Shown: positions 15,236 through 24,190 of the stretch, piece after piece
Layout of the letters: each line of letters begins with the position of its first letter
Numbering within the stretch: the stretch's first letter is position 1
Origin: Desulfocarbo indianensis
GTDB lineage: Bacteria > Desulfobacterota > Desulfarculia > Desulfarculales > Desulfarculaceae
Direction: 5' to 3'
Assembly: GCA_001184205.1 (NCBI GenBank)
Contig: LBMP01000002.1
Coordinates: forward strand, 21,403 to 85,402
Length of the DNA stretch: 64,000 nucleotides
Translations under genes and position numbers: made by a program
Notes under the pieces: model-generated
Databases searched by the model: none
What the model saw: only the letters and a program-made list of their open reading frames with translations
Told to the model about the DNA's origin: nothing

Positions 15236-17944
15236 GTGCGCGGCCCAGTCATCGCCATGGCGGTAATCTGGCTGTGGACCGGCCTGGGCGCGGCCCAGGC
15301 GGCCGGCGTCGTGCCCCCCGCCGCCCAGATAAGCGATGAACAAGCGCGCCGGCAGTTAGCCAGGGTTTATACCTGGAGCGGCCAATACGAGCGGGCGCGG
15401 CGGTTGTATGTGAGCCTGGTGGCGGAGCACCGCCATGACGCCCAGTTGTTGCTGGACCTGGCGGGATTGGAAGCGGTCATGGGGCATGCCCAGGCCAGCC
15501 GCGAGCGCTTCCAAAAGGCCGCGCTTTTGGCCGGGGACAAAGAGGCCGCGAGCTTGGCGGAAGCCCAGGCCATGAGCCTGTGGGGCGATTTCTACAGGGC
15601 CGAGGCGATCTATCGCGCCAGGCTGGCAAAGCGCCCCCAGGACGGCCAAGCCGCCCTGGCCTTGGCCAGGGTGCTGATGAGTTCCCAGCGTTTCGAAGAG
15701 GCCGAGGCGGCCTATCTGCCCTTGTTGGCTCGGGAGGCGTTCAAGATAAAAGCGCTGGAAGGGCTCACCGAAGTGCAATGGGAAGCGGGCGATTTGGAGG
15801 GCGCCTTGCTCTGGGCCGGCAAGCTTTTGCAGGAGGACCCGGACGACGCCCTGGCCTTGCGGCTGCGGGGGCGGGCGCTTTTGCGCTTGGAGCGTTTCCA
15901 GGAAGCAAGGGACGATTACCTGCGCCTGTCCGGCCTGCGGGGAGCGGAGAGCGAGGGCCTTACGGGCCTGGGCCGGGTTGCCGCGGCCCAAGGCCAAGCC
16001 GAGGCGGCCATGGCCTATTTCCGCCAGGCCCAGGCCGCCGATCCCCAGGACGTGGAGGCCGCCTATTACGCGGCCGGCGAAGACAGGGCGGCCTCCGATG
16101 ATTTCCTCCACCAGCTCATCCCCAAGGAGAGCCAGTTCCCGGCCCGCTTGACCGCTTGGGCGCGGCTCTTTTCCCAGCATGGCCGCCATGCCGCCGCCAT
16201 CCGCTGTCTGCGCGCGGCCCTGGCCGCGGATTCTGATTATTTCCCGGCCCAGATGGGCCTGGCCGAAGCCTTGGCCGCGGACCGCCAATACCAGCAGGCC
16301 AATGAAATGCTGGGCCGGCTTGCCGGGGAATATCCAGGCGCTGCCAAGATTCTTCTCAGCCGGGCAAGGGTGTTGGCCTGGTCGCGGAGCTATGGCGAGG
16401 CCGTGCGGGTTTATCTGGCCATGCGCGAGCTCAACCCGGCCGATCCCGTTCCCCTGAAAGAAGGGGCCAGGGCCGCGGCCTGGGGCAAGGACCTGGACCT
16501 GACCTGGGACTTGTATCAGCGCATGAACAAGCCCACGGTGGATAAGCTTCTGGCCGCCAGGCTTGGGGAGCAGAAAGCGACCTTCTCGGCCCGGACCCGG
16601 CGGCAACTGGACCAGGCGGGGCTTTTCGCCGCCGGAAAAAGCGGCGAAGCGGAGGGCGGCTTCGGGGCCTATGAGAAATTGGCGGCCGCCTGGCCGCAAA
16701 TGGCCAAAGGCATGCCCCCGGCGGATCAAAAGGCGCTGGGACAAGTCATCCAGGACCTGCGGCCGGCCTACCGGGTGCATAAGGCGGCCTGGCTGGAAGC
16801 CGGGGGCAAGCGCGCCCTTTGGGAGCGCAGGTTCGCCAGCGCGGCGGCCATGGAGCAAGACCTGGTAGCCCTTTCGCCAGGCAATCAGGAAGCGCTTTTC
16901 GATCTGGCCCAGGCCCGTTGCGCCCTGGGTCTGTGCGACGAGGAAGGCCGGATTTATAAAAAGCTGTTGTCTCTGGACCCTCTGCACAACCAGGCGCGGC
17001 CGGCCCTTGAACGGCTCGAGATCAGAAAACGGCCGCGCGCGGCGGCGGGCTGGTCCTCTTGGCGCGAAGACGGCCGCGGCGAGGCCGCGCGCATGGCCCG
17101 CCAAAGGGCCGAGGCTTCCCTCACGGCGCCGGTGGCCTGCCGCTTTAAGATCAAGGCCGCCGGCCTGGCCTGGTGGGAAAGGCCCAAAAGATGGGGCGGC
17201 GAGGCCAGGGCGCGCGGCTTCAACCTGGAGGCGGACGGGCCGCTCAACGCCTACCTGAGCGCCGCCGTGGGCTGGACCCACAAGGACTATGAAAGCTGGG
17301 ACTACGGCGACCGCGACAGCGGCTTCGGCGAGGTCTGGCTCAACCTTTGGGACCGCGCGCGCCTGGGGCTGGGCTGGCAGCGGGAGGACGTGGTGAAGAA
17401 CGCCTTCAGCCTGCGCCAGGGCTCCCAGGCCGACGCCTGGTGGCTGGAGATAGGTTCCTGGCTGAGCCGCCGCTGGGAGGTCTCCGCCAGGTTGCGGCGG
17501 CTGGAATACAGCGACGGCAACCGGGCCCACTGGGAGAGTCTGACGGTGGGCTATGGCATCAGCGACCATCCCAGGGAATTGAAACTCGTCCTGGAGGTGA
17601 ATTACCGCGACACCGAGGACGCCACGCTGGAGACATATCAGGGGGATCAGTTGGTGGCCATGCGCCATCCTTATTGGACGCCGCAGGATTGGCTGGGCGG
17701 GCTCTTGTCCCTGCAATGGCGGCATGATCTGGCCAAGCAAGAATTCTGCGGCGCGGAGCGGCATTACTATGACCTGCGCCTGAATCTGGGCGCCGAAAGC
17801 AAGGGCAACCCCGGCGCGGGCCTGGAGGCGGCTTGGCGTTGGGAATTCGCCCGGCGCTGGGATCTGGAGGCCAGGGGCACGGTCTATCGCTCCCGCGAAT
17901 GGGACGCCGATGGGCTGTGGTTAAGTTTGGGGTACCGTTTCTGA
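15236..17944 (+). CDS. TPR/beta-barrel exopolysaccharide export protein (PgaA/BcsC-like layout)
   Basis: The 902-aa protein starts at GTG 15236 behind AGGAG. It has a signal peptide (cleavage near AAQAAGVV), a long run of TPR repeats (about residues 30-600) and a C-terminal region of about 290 residues rich in alternating aromatic/charged strands that ends in Phe (LSLGYRF), the usual mark of an outer-membrane barrel. This layout, periplasmic TPRs plus barrel, is that of PgaA, BcsC and similar polysaccharide exporters. It is followed 7 bp later by the polymerase gene. The sequence is too diverged to name the polymer. Confidence 0.82.
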   Translation: MRGPVIAMAVIWLWTGLGAAQAAGVVPPAAQISDEQARRQLARVYTWSGQYERARRLYVSLVAEHRHDAQLLLDLAGLEAVMGHAQASRERFQKAALLAGDKEAASLAEAQAMSLWGDFYRAEAIYRARLAKRPQDGQAALALARVLMSSQRFEEAEAAYLPLLAREAFKIKALEGLTEVQWEAGDLEGALLWAGKLLQEDPDDALALRLRGRALLRLERFQEARDDYLRLSGLRGAESEGLTGLGRVAAAQGQAEAAMAYFRQAQAADPQDVEAAYYAAGEDRAASDDFLHQLIPKESQFPARLTAWARLFSQHGRHAAAIRCLRAALAADSDYFPAQMGLAEALAADRQYQQANEMLGRLAGEYPGAAKILLSRARVLAWSRSYGEAVRVYLAMRELNPADPVPLKEGARAAAWGKDLDLTWDLYQRMNKPTVDKLLAARLGEQKATFSARTRRQLDQAGLFAAGKSGEAEGGFGAYEKLAAAWPQMAKGMPPADQKALGQVIQDLRPAYRVHKAAWLEAGGKRALWERRFASAAAMEQDLVALSPGNQEALFDLAQARCALGLCDEEGRIYKKLLSLDPLHNQARPALERLEIRKRPRAAAGWSSWREDGRGEAARMARQRAEASLTAPVACRFKIKAAGLAWWERPKRWGGEARARGFNLEADGPLNAYLSAAVGWTHKDYESWDYGDRDSGFGEVWLNLWDRARLGLGWQREDVVKNAFSLRQGSQADAWWLEIGSWLSRRWEVSARLRRLEYSDGNRAHWESLTVGYGISDHPRELKLVLEVNYRDTEDATLETYQGDQLVAMRHPYWTPQDWLGGLLSLQWRHDLAKQEFCGAERHYYDLRLNLGAESKGNPGAGLEAAWRWEFARRWDLEARGTVYRSREWDADGLWLSLGYRF

Positions 17945-17951
17945 GGTGATC

Positions 17952-19595
17952 ATGGCCAAGGATGGAATCAGAAAAGCCTTCAGCGGCACCGTGGGCGCGG
18001 CCCTCTTGGTGCTCACCATGCTGTTCGTGTTTCTCTACCTGGCGGTGCGCACCATTATGTTTTTCGAGGCGGATTACCATTGGTATGAAAAGATCATGGC
18101 CGCCTTTTTGCTCTTGGCCGAAGTGTTCATCATGTTGCATTCATTTGGGTACTTCCTGAATATTCTGCACGTGATCAGGCACGGCGGCGGCGGGCCGCAG
18201 CCCGCCCAGGAGCCTCTGCCGCAACTGAAGACCTATCCGCCGGTGGCCATTTTGGTGGCGTCCTATCATGAGCCCTTGCATGTACTGGAAGACACCCTCA
18301 CCTGTTTTTACAACCTCACCTACCTCAACAAGCAGCTCTATTTCCTCGACGACACCCGCTACGACCTGGAGACCGCCGACCAGGACGCGCTGGCCGCCTA
18401 CCGGCGGGAAATAGACGAGCTTTGCCAGTCCATCGGGGTCAACCTTTTCCGCCGCCGCTGGCGCGGGGCCAAGGCCGGCATTATCAACGACTTCCTGGAT
18501 TTCATCGCCGGGCGCGACCAGGGCGGCTTTGAATTCACCCCTTACGCCGGGCAGTCCCGGCTTGAAACCGCCAAGTACGTCATCGTGTTCGACGCGGATA
18601 TGAACCCCTTCCCGGATTTCGTGGAGCCGCTGGTGGAGCGCATGGAGGCCAATCCCCGCCTGGCCTTCATTCAGACGCCCCAGTACTACAGCAACTTCGA
18701 CAACAACCGGGTGGCGCGGGCCGCCGGTTTGCAGCAAGCGGTTTTCTACGAGTACATTTGCGAGGGCAAGAACATATCCGACGCCATGTTCTGCTGCGGG
18801 ACCAACGTCATCTTCCGGCGGGAAGCCTTCGAGGACGTGGGCGGCTTCGACGAATCCTCGGTCACGGAAGACATAGCCACCTCCCTGAGATTCCACCTGA
18901 AGGGCTGGAGTTCGGCCTATCTGAACAAGGTGTGCGCCTTTGGCATGGGCCCCGAGGACCTGGGGGCCTATTTCAGGCAGCAGTTCCGCTGGGCCCTGGG
19001 CACCATCGGCCTGGGCCGGCATATGCTGGGGCAGTTCCTGCGCCGTCCCGGGGCATTGCCCCTGGGCAAATGGTGGGAGTACTTTCTCTCCGGCACCCAC
19101 TATTTCGTGGGCTGGGCCTTTTTCATCATGATGTCCTGCCCGATTCTTTACCTGATCTGGGGAGTGCCAGCCTATTTCGCCAAACCGGAATTATACTTTT
19201 TAGTGTTTTTCCCCTATATCGCCTTGTCCGTCTCCATCTTCCTGCTCACTCTGGAGCGGCGTCATTACGCGGCCAGGGATATGTTCATGGGCCAACTTCT
19301 CATCGGCTTGTCATTCCCGGTGATGATGAAGGCCTCTCTGCTGGGCATCCTGGGAGTGCGGGGAAGCTTCGGCATCACTCCCAAGGGGCGCAGTCTTTCC
19401 CTGCCCCTTTGGGGGCTGTGGCCCCAGGTGTTCATGTGCCTGCTGTGCGTCTTCGCCATCGCCTGGGGAGCCAACCGCTGGCTTTATGAGCCGGTGCCGG
19501 CCTTCGCGGTGGCCATGAACTGCTTTTGGTGCCTTTATCATCTGGTGATCGTCTCCACCAGCGTCATGTATTTCAATCGCCCGGTGACGGAGTAG
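17952..19595 (+). CDS. Family 2 processive glycosyltransferase (polysaccharide synthase)
   Basis: I start at ATG 17952 behind GAGGTGAT. The 547-aa protein has two N-terminal membrane helices, a cytoplasmic GT-A domain (about 90-350) and five or more C-terminal helices. The synthase motifs are present in order: FLDDTRYD, FDADMNPF (DxD), TEDIATS (catalytic TED) and QQFRWA (QxxRW). This is the layout of processive beta-glycan synthases such as BcsA, PgaC and Alg8. Unlike BcsA it has no fused C-terminal PilZ domain; a separate PilZ-type protein is encoded at 20612-21442. The sugar is unknown; the neighbouring GH26-like glycanase suggests a mannan- or glucan-like polymer, which is inference. Confidence 0.92.
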   Translation: MAKDGIRKAFSGTVGAALLVLTMLFVFLYLAVRTIMFFEADYHWYEKIMAAFLLLAEVFIMLHSFGYFLNILHVIRHGGGGPQPAQEPLPQLKTYPPVAILVASYHEPLHVLEDTLTCFYNLTYLNKQLYFLDDTRYDLETADQDALAAYRREIDELCQSIGVNLFRRRWRGAKAGIINDFLDFIAGRDQGGFEFTPYAGQSRLETAKYVIVFDADMNPFPDFVEPLVERMEANPRLAFIQTPQYYSNFDNNRVARAAGLQQAVFYEYICEGKNISDAMFCCGTNVIFRREAFEDVGGFDESSVTEDIATSLRFHLKGWSSAYLNKVCAFGMGPEDLGAYFRQQFRWALGTIGLGRHMLGQFLRRPGALPLGKWWEYFLSGTHYFVGWAFFIMMSCPILYLIWGVPAYFAKPELYFLVFFPYIALSVSIFLLTLERRHYAARDMFMGQLLIGLSFPVMMKASLLGILGVRGSFGITPKGRSLSLPLWGLWPQVFMCLLCVFAIAWGANRWLYEPVPAFAVAMNCFWCLYHLVIVSTSVMYFNRPVTE

Positions 19596-19598
19596 GCC

Positions 19599-20615
19599 GT
19601 GCGCGGGCGCTGGCTGTTTCTGCTCTGCCTCGCTTTGATGGCCGGCCAGGCGGCGCCCGCGCAGGCGGAACGGCCGGCATGCCGCCCGGCCTGGGGCGTG
19701 GCCTTGGAGGGCCTCCCCAACGCCCTCGACCTGGCCAGGGTCCAGGCGCAGACCGGGCTCCGGCCGCGCCTGGTGGTGTTTTTTCTTATGTGGCCGCCGC
19801 CCGGCCAGAAACAGGCTTTCCCCCAGGCCGCCCTGCAGGCCATCCACGCGGCCGGCGCCACCCCGGTCATAACCTGGGAACCCATGTATCTCGACGAAGA
19901 GGGCCGCGAAAGGACCATACTCCATGACCAGGTTTCGCGTGGCGAGTATGACGGTTACCTGCTGGAGTTCGCCAGGGCCTGCCGCGCCTGGGGCCGGCCC
20001 TTGATCATACGTTTCGGCCATGAGATGAATCTGGCCCGTTATCACTGGGGGGTCGCGGCCGAGCAATACGGCCCGGCCGCGCCGGCGGCTTATCAGCGCA
20101 TGTTCCGGCAGGTGGTGCGGGCGTTCCGGCGGGCCGGCGCGGACAAGGCGCTTTTCGCCTTTTGCCCCAACGCCGAGAGCAATCCCCACCCGCAATGGCA
20201 CGGCGCGCCCTGGAACCGGGCGGCGGCCTATTATCCCGGCCACGATTATGTGGATATCCTGGGCATGGACGGCTACAACTGGGGCGCCAGCCAGGGCCGG
20301 GCCGAAAAGGGCTGGGATTCGCGCTGGCAGAGTTTCGCGGAAATATTCGGGCCGCTGCGGGACGAGTTGCAGGCTCTGGCCCCGGACAAGCCGCTGGTGG
20401 TTTTCGAGACCGCCAGCGCGCGGGCGGGCGGCGACCGGGCCCGATGGGTGGGGGAGGCCAGGGAGGTTATGGCGCGCTGGCGCGCGGCGGCCTGGGTCTG
20501 GTTTCAGGTTAATAAGGAAATCGACTGGCGCTTGATGCCCGAGGCGGACGCCGGCGCGCTAAAGGTCTTGCGGGCCGGCGACGCCTGCGCCGGGCCCTGG
20601 CTGCCGGAGCCTTAG
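19599..20615 (+). CDS. Secreted GH26-like endoglycanase of the exopolysaccharide operon
   Basis: The GTG start is 3 bp after the synthase stop. The 338-aa protein has a signal peptide (cleavage near PAQAERP) and a (beta/alpha)8-type catalytic domain with GH26 features: the acid/base Glu in RFGHEMNLARYHWG (H141-E142) and a likely nucleophile Glu in VVFETASAR (E270). GH26 enzymes cut beta-1,4-mannan or mixed-linkage beta-glucans. Synthase operons often carry a periplasmic hydrolase that trims the nascent polymer (BcsZ, AlgL, PgaB roles), which is the likely job here. Its stop overlaps the end of the convergent PilZ-type gene. Confidence 0.85.
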   Translation: MRGRWLFLLCLALMAGQAAPAQAERPACRPAWGVALEGLPNALDLARVQAQTGLRPRLVVFFLMWPPPGQKQAFPQAALQAIHAAGATPVITWEPMYLDEEGRERTILHDQVSRGEYDGYLLEFARACRAWGRPLIIRFGHEMNLARYHWGVAAEQYGPAAPAAYQRMFRQVVRAFRRAGADKALFAFCPNAESNPHPQWHGAPWNRAAAYYPGHDYVDILGMDGYNWGASQGRAEKGWDSRWQSFAEIFGPLRDELQALAPDKPLVVFETASARAGGDRARWVGEAREVMARWRAAAWVWFQVNKEIDWRLMPEADAGALKVLRAGDACAGPWLPEP

Positions 20616-21442
20616 GTCTCCTCCAGGGAGCGCAGATAAAGCATCACGCAGGTGTTGTAGTTGTAATAGAGCCTGCCTTCCAGGGTCTTGATGGCCTCCA
20701 AATATTGATTGACCACGTCGCTTTCAAAGGCTATGCGGAACAGTTCCAAGTAAAGCTCAGACTCCACCAGTTCCCGCAGATGCTCCAGGTCCAAGCCCGC
20801 CGCCACTTCCGAGTCGCCCAGGCCGGCCACAAGTTTCCGCAGATCGCCCAGTTCCTTTTCATGCTGGCTCACCCTGGACACGATGTCGTCCAGGAGCATG
20901 CTCTTCAGGGCCTTATATTCCTCCTGGTTGAAGCCGCCCACGCGCGAGAAATAGGGCACCAAATGCCGCAGATAGATGTGAACGCCTTTTTTGAGGAGAA
21001 AGGCGTCCTTGATCACCATGGCCAGCAGGCCGGCCTGGCCCGAGAATTCGGCGAGGTCCACCTCCACGCCGCCTCCTTCCAGGTCCAGGAGCACGGGATA
21101 GTAGGAGGGGACCGGATTTTCCAGACGAACTCCGCAGATCTGGGCGTCCAGGTCGTCGCTCCAACGGGTCCAGGCCACGGGTCCGGCGTCAAAGGTTTCG
21201 CCGTGCAGGTGAAAGGGAAGGTGCAGGTTGACCAGGTCGCCATTGTTGAGGCTTTCGCGGGCCAGGGCCCAACGGGGCAGTGCGATGCCCGCCCCCCGGC
21301 TGCTGGTATCGATCAATACATATTGAAAAGTCTGGTGGTCGGCCACCCGCGTGCCCAGAAAGGGAAGCGTGAAGGAAGAGACGGCCAGGCGCTCTTCCCG
21401 GCGCTGCTCAGTGCCTTGCCCTGTGCTGTCGGAGGGAGCCAT
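20612..21442 (-). CDS. PilZ-domain protein with helical C-terminal extension
   Basis: The N-terminal third of this 276-aa protein has PilZ features: the RxxxR-type motif in EQRREERLAV and the D/NxSxxG motif in DTSSRGAGI, followed by beta-strand-rich sequence. Residues about 125-276 are predicted mostly helical and are not a domain I recognise. PilZ domains bind cyclic di-GMP. It converges on the exopolysaccharide operon and overlaps its last stop codon. Because the synthase lacks its own PilZ domain, this protein is a good candidate for its c-di-GMP receptor. The link is inferred. Confidence 0.75.
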   Translation of the reverse strand: MAPSDSTGQGTEQRREERLAVSSFTLPFLGTRVADHQTFQYVLIDTSSRGAGIALPRWALARESLNNGDLVNLHLPFHLHGETFDAGPVAWTRWSDDLDAQICGVRLENPVPSYYPVLLDLEGGGVEVDLAEFSGQAGLLAMVIKDAFLLKKGVHIYLRHLVPYFSRVGGFNQEEYKALKSMLLDDIVSRVSQHEKELGDLRKLVAGLGDSEVAAGLDLEHLRELVESELYLELFRIAFESDVVNQYLEAIKTLEGRLYYNYNTCVMLYLRSLEET

Positions 21443-21739
21443 GCGGTCTCCAAGCCAACAAAAAATACCATTAAATCATAACATTGCCCAGGACAGCTGC
21501 ATAGCGGGGGTTTGGAAGGCAAGGGGGCCGCCGCTCGGCCTTGGGGGAATCTCGCCGGAGCCTGGACGCCGCGGCCAGGGGAGGTTTAACATGAATAAAG
21601 AACCAACCCAGCGCGATCCTGCATGAATGGGCGTCCCTAAAAGGGGGAGGCCGGGGCCCGTCTATGGCAGTCCTTACGGCCCCAGGCCTCGGGTCTGGGG
21701 GCAAGGCATGCCGTCCCGTCAATGAAAAGGGGGGTTATC
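21443..21739. other. Intergenic region with a GC-rich leader hairpin
   Basis: These 297 bp separate the PilZ-type gene from the divergent GH13 gene. Bases 21649-21687 can fold into a stem with GGCCGGGGCC and GGCCCCAGGCC-type arms and one bulge each, about 50 bp before the GH13 ribosome site. An 11-codon frame with a good ribosome site (21591-21626) is also present, but it is too short to support as a gene. I see no convincing promoter. Confidence 0.35.
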
Positions 21740-23593
21740 ATGTTCTATATGCAGAGGCGCTTGGGCGCCTGGCAAGCGGGCGACGACAGGGAGGGGGGAA
21801 AGGCGGAGTTCCGGCTTTTTTTCCCTTTGGGTTTCGACCCGCAGATTCAAACCATTCAGGTGGCCGGCGATTTTCAGGAACAAGCGGGGCAGGGGCAGAA
21901 CTGGGATTTTTGCGGGGGGCTGCAGCTTGAAAAGGAGGCGACCCCGGAAGGAAGCTTCTGGCGGGCGACCACGCCCCGGGAATTACCGGCCGGATTCTAT
22001 CAATACAAATACTACGTCACCTATCCCGGCGCGGAGCCCCGCATAATCAGCGACCCCTGCACCAGGTACGGCGGCGAGGAAAACCAAAACGCCGGCCTGG
22101 TCATCGGCGGCAGCCGTGCCCAGGACAACCTGGTGGCTCCCCTGGCCGGCGGCAGGCTGCCTCTGCGCGATCTCATCATCTACGAGATGCATCTGGACGA
22201 TTTCACCGACGAGTATCGCGGGGCGCGGGCTCCCCTGGACGCGGCCGGCGACGAGGACAAGCTGGACCACCTGCAAAGCCTGGGCGTCAACGCGATTCTG
22301 TTCATGCCCTGGACCACCTGGAAAAAACCGGATTTCGACTGGGGGTACGAGCCGTTCCAGTTCTTCGCCGTGGAATACCGCTACGTCAATCACCTGGATA
22401 AGCACGCCGAGAAAATATCCCACCTGAAAAGGCTCATCTCCAAATGCCATGAGCGCGGCATCCACGTCATCATGGACGGGGTCTTCAACCACGTGAGCAA
22501 GGATTTTCCTTATCACTGGTTCTACAAAAACCCCGAGGATTGCCCCTACACCGGCTCCTTCGGCGGCACCTTCGAGGGCCTGCAGGACCTGGATTTCCAC
22601 AACCAATGCACCCAGGAGTTCATCCGGGACGTCTGCTTGTATTGGATGGACGTATTCAAGATCGACGGCATCAGATTCGACAACACGGTCAATTACCACT
22701 GCTCCGGCGACGCCCGGGGGCTGCCCAAGCTCCTGGAGGACATCCAGGCGCATCTGGATTCCCAGGGCGAAGCCAATTTTTCCATGACCGTGGAGCATCT
22801 GGACATGGGCGCGGCCCAGCTGGTCAAGAACACCCTGGCCACCAGCTATTGGGACAACGCCATGTTTGAGCACTGCTTCGAGTACCTCTGGCGGGACGAG
22901 ATCGACAGCCGCATCCTGGACGCCTACAACAACAACCGCCATCTCGCCTCCCCGGACAAGGTGGCGACCATATACATAAGCAACCACGATCACTCCCACC
23001 TGGCCTGGCAGTCCGGCGCCCGCTGGAATCTGGGCTCTTTCAAATGGTACAAAACCCAGCCCCACGCCATAGCCCTCATGACCTGCCCCGGCGCGCCCAT
23101 GATTCAGAACGGCCAGGAATTGGGCGAGGACTACTGGCTACCGGAGAACGACCACGGCACCGGCCGCCGGGTGCTGCCCAGGCCCCTGCGCTGGAAGCTG
23201 AGACGCGACCCCATCGGCCGGAGCCTCACGGCCCTATACTCGCGTCTGGCGGCCATCCGCCACGAGTATCCCGGCCTGCGTTCCAACAACTTCTACCCTC
23301 CGCGCTGGGAAGAATGGCAGACGCGCTTCAACCCGGCCGGCTATGGGGTGGACGTGGCCAAGCAAATGGTGGTTTATCACCGCTGGGGCGAAGGTGAGGA
23401 AGGCGAGTTGCAGCGGTTCGTCATCGTGCTGAATTTCTCCGACCGCAATCAAACCGTGCGGGTGCCGTTTCCGGAAAACGGCGTGTGGACCGATTTGTTG
23501 AACGGCCTGCGCGGCGACTGGCAAGTGGAGGTGGGCGACTATCAGTTGGATATTTTCGTGGAGTCCAATTGGGGGCGGGTGCTCTTCAAATGA
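21740..23593 (+). CDS. GH13 alpha-amylase-family enzyme with N-terminal E-set/CBM48 domain
   Basis: I start at ATG 21740 because AAGGGGGG lies 5 bp upstream; an ATG at 21722 is in frame. The 617-aa product has no signal peptide. Residues about 15-125 look like a CBM48/E-set module, and the catalytic barrel follows. All four GH13 signature regions are present: MDGVFNHV, GIRFDN (nucleophile D314), VEHLDM (acid/base E352) and SNHDH (D417). A C-terminal beta domain ends the protein. It is probably a cytoplasmic enzyme acting on glycogen, maltodextrins or trehalose-type glucans. I cannot decide between branching, debranching and hydrolytic activity. Confidence 0.9.
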   Translation: MFYMQRRLGAWQAGDDREGGKAEFRLFFPLGFDPQIQTIQVAGDFQEQAGQGQNWDFCGGLQLEKEATPEGSFWRATTPRELPAGFYQYKYYVTYPGAEPRIISDPCTRYGGEENQNAGLVIGGSRAQDNLVAPLAGGRLPLRDLIIYEMHLDDFTDEYRGARAPLDAAGDEDKLDHLQSLGVNAILFMPWTTWKKPDFDWGYEPFQFFAVEYRYVNHLDKHAEKISHLKRLISKCHERGIHVIMDGVFNHVSKDFPYHWFYKNPEDCPYTGSFGGTFEGLQDLDFHNQCTQEFIRDVCLYWMDVFKIDGIRFDNTVNYHCSGDARGLPKLLEDIQAHLDSQGEANFSMTVEHLDMGAAQLVKNTLATSYWDNAMFEHCFEYLWRDEIDSRILDAYNNNRHLASPDKVATIYISNHDHSHLAWQSGARWNLGSFKWYKTQPHAIALMTCPGAPMIQNGQELGEDYWLPENDHGTGRRVLPRPLRWKLRRDPIGRSLTALYSRLAAIRHEYPGLRSNNFYPPRWEEWQTRFNPAGYGVDVAKQMVVYHRWGEGEEGELQRFVIVLNFSDRNQTVRVPFPENGVWTDLLNGLRGDWQVEVGDYQLDIFVESNWGRVLFK

Positions 23594-23675
23594 GAAATAG
23601 TGCAGAGCGGCCGCCGGACGCCATATATATAAGGATGTAGACCCCCACGGCCATCTGGAGAGGACGTGTGACGCC

Positions 23676-24059
23676 ATGCCTGGCCATGAGCTGAAATTGC
23701 TGCCCCAGGAGATGGCGGTCTGCCGGTTGCCCCCGGCCGGCGAGCCGCCCGGCTGGGCCTTGCGGGCCGCCTTCCTGTGCCTGACCCGCACCGATGACGA
23801 GCTGAGCGTCATCTGCCCGCAAACGGAGGTGCCGCCGGGGGTGGAGGCCGCAGGCGGCTGGCGTTGCCTCAAGGTGCGCGGCCCCCTGGAATTCAACCAG
23901 GTGGGGGTCTTGGCCTCCCTGGCCCAGCCCCTGGCCCAGGCCGGGGTGAGCATTTTGGCGGTTTCCACCTATGAGACCGATTATTTGCTGGTGCCGGCCC
24001 AAGATTTGGACGCGGCGGTTTCCGTTCTGCGCAAGCACGGCCACGCCGTGGATTTGTAA
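23676..24059 (+). CDS. ACT-domain protein
   Basis: This 127-aa protein resembles the small two-ACT proteins of the COG3603 type. It has an N-terminal half with DDELSVICP and a C-terminal ACT-like half (VRGPLEFNQVGVLASLAQPLAQAGVSI is split around residues 68-94, followed by STYETDYLLV). ACT domains bind amino acids and act as sensors. It stands about 130 bp before a TRAP transporter, aminotransferase and amidohydrolase, suggesting a role in sensing the imported amino acid. It has its own ATG at 23676 and only a weak ribosome site. Confidence 0.8.
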   Translation: MPGHELKLLPQEMAVCRLPPAGEPPGWALRAAFLCLTRTDDELSVICPQTEVPPGVEAAGGWRCLKVRGPLEFNQVGVLASLAQPLAQAGVSILAVSTYETDYLLVPAQDLDAAVSVLRKHGHAVDL

Positions 24060-24088
24060 AAGAATGGGGGCCTTGGGTCACTGGCGGC

Positions 24089-24117
24089 TTGACAGGGCTG
24101 GGCCAGGCCGATAGGCT
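24089..24117 (+). promoter_or_regulatory. Possible promoter for the TRAP operon
   Basis: TTGACA at 24089-24094, a 17-bp spacer and TAGGCT at 24112-24117 lie about 75 bp before the dctP-type start. The -35 is perfect; the -10 matches only 3 of 6. Confidence 0.4.
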
Positions 24118-24190
24118 CAGCAAGTCATGCCGCCAGCGGGCGGCGGTGGGCAGGGGGGTAACGCAAGTTTTTTCCGGAGGGATCAGCAGG

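Noticed and set aside
15356..17764. Long minus-strand frame (about 800 codons) opposite the TPR/barrel gene
   Set aside because: It is a mirror of the real gene in a GC-rich sequence; its translation has no domain features and the plus strand has TPRs, a signal peptide and a barrel.
21591..21626. 11-codon frame with a good ribosome site before the GH13 gene
   Set aside because: Too short to support as a gene and no attenuator-like codon run or terminator follows.
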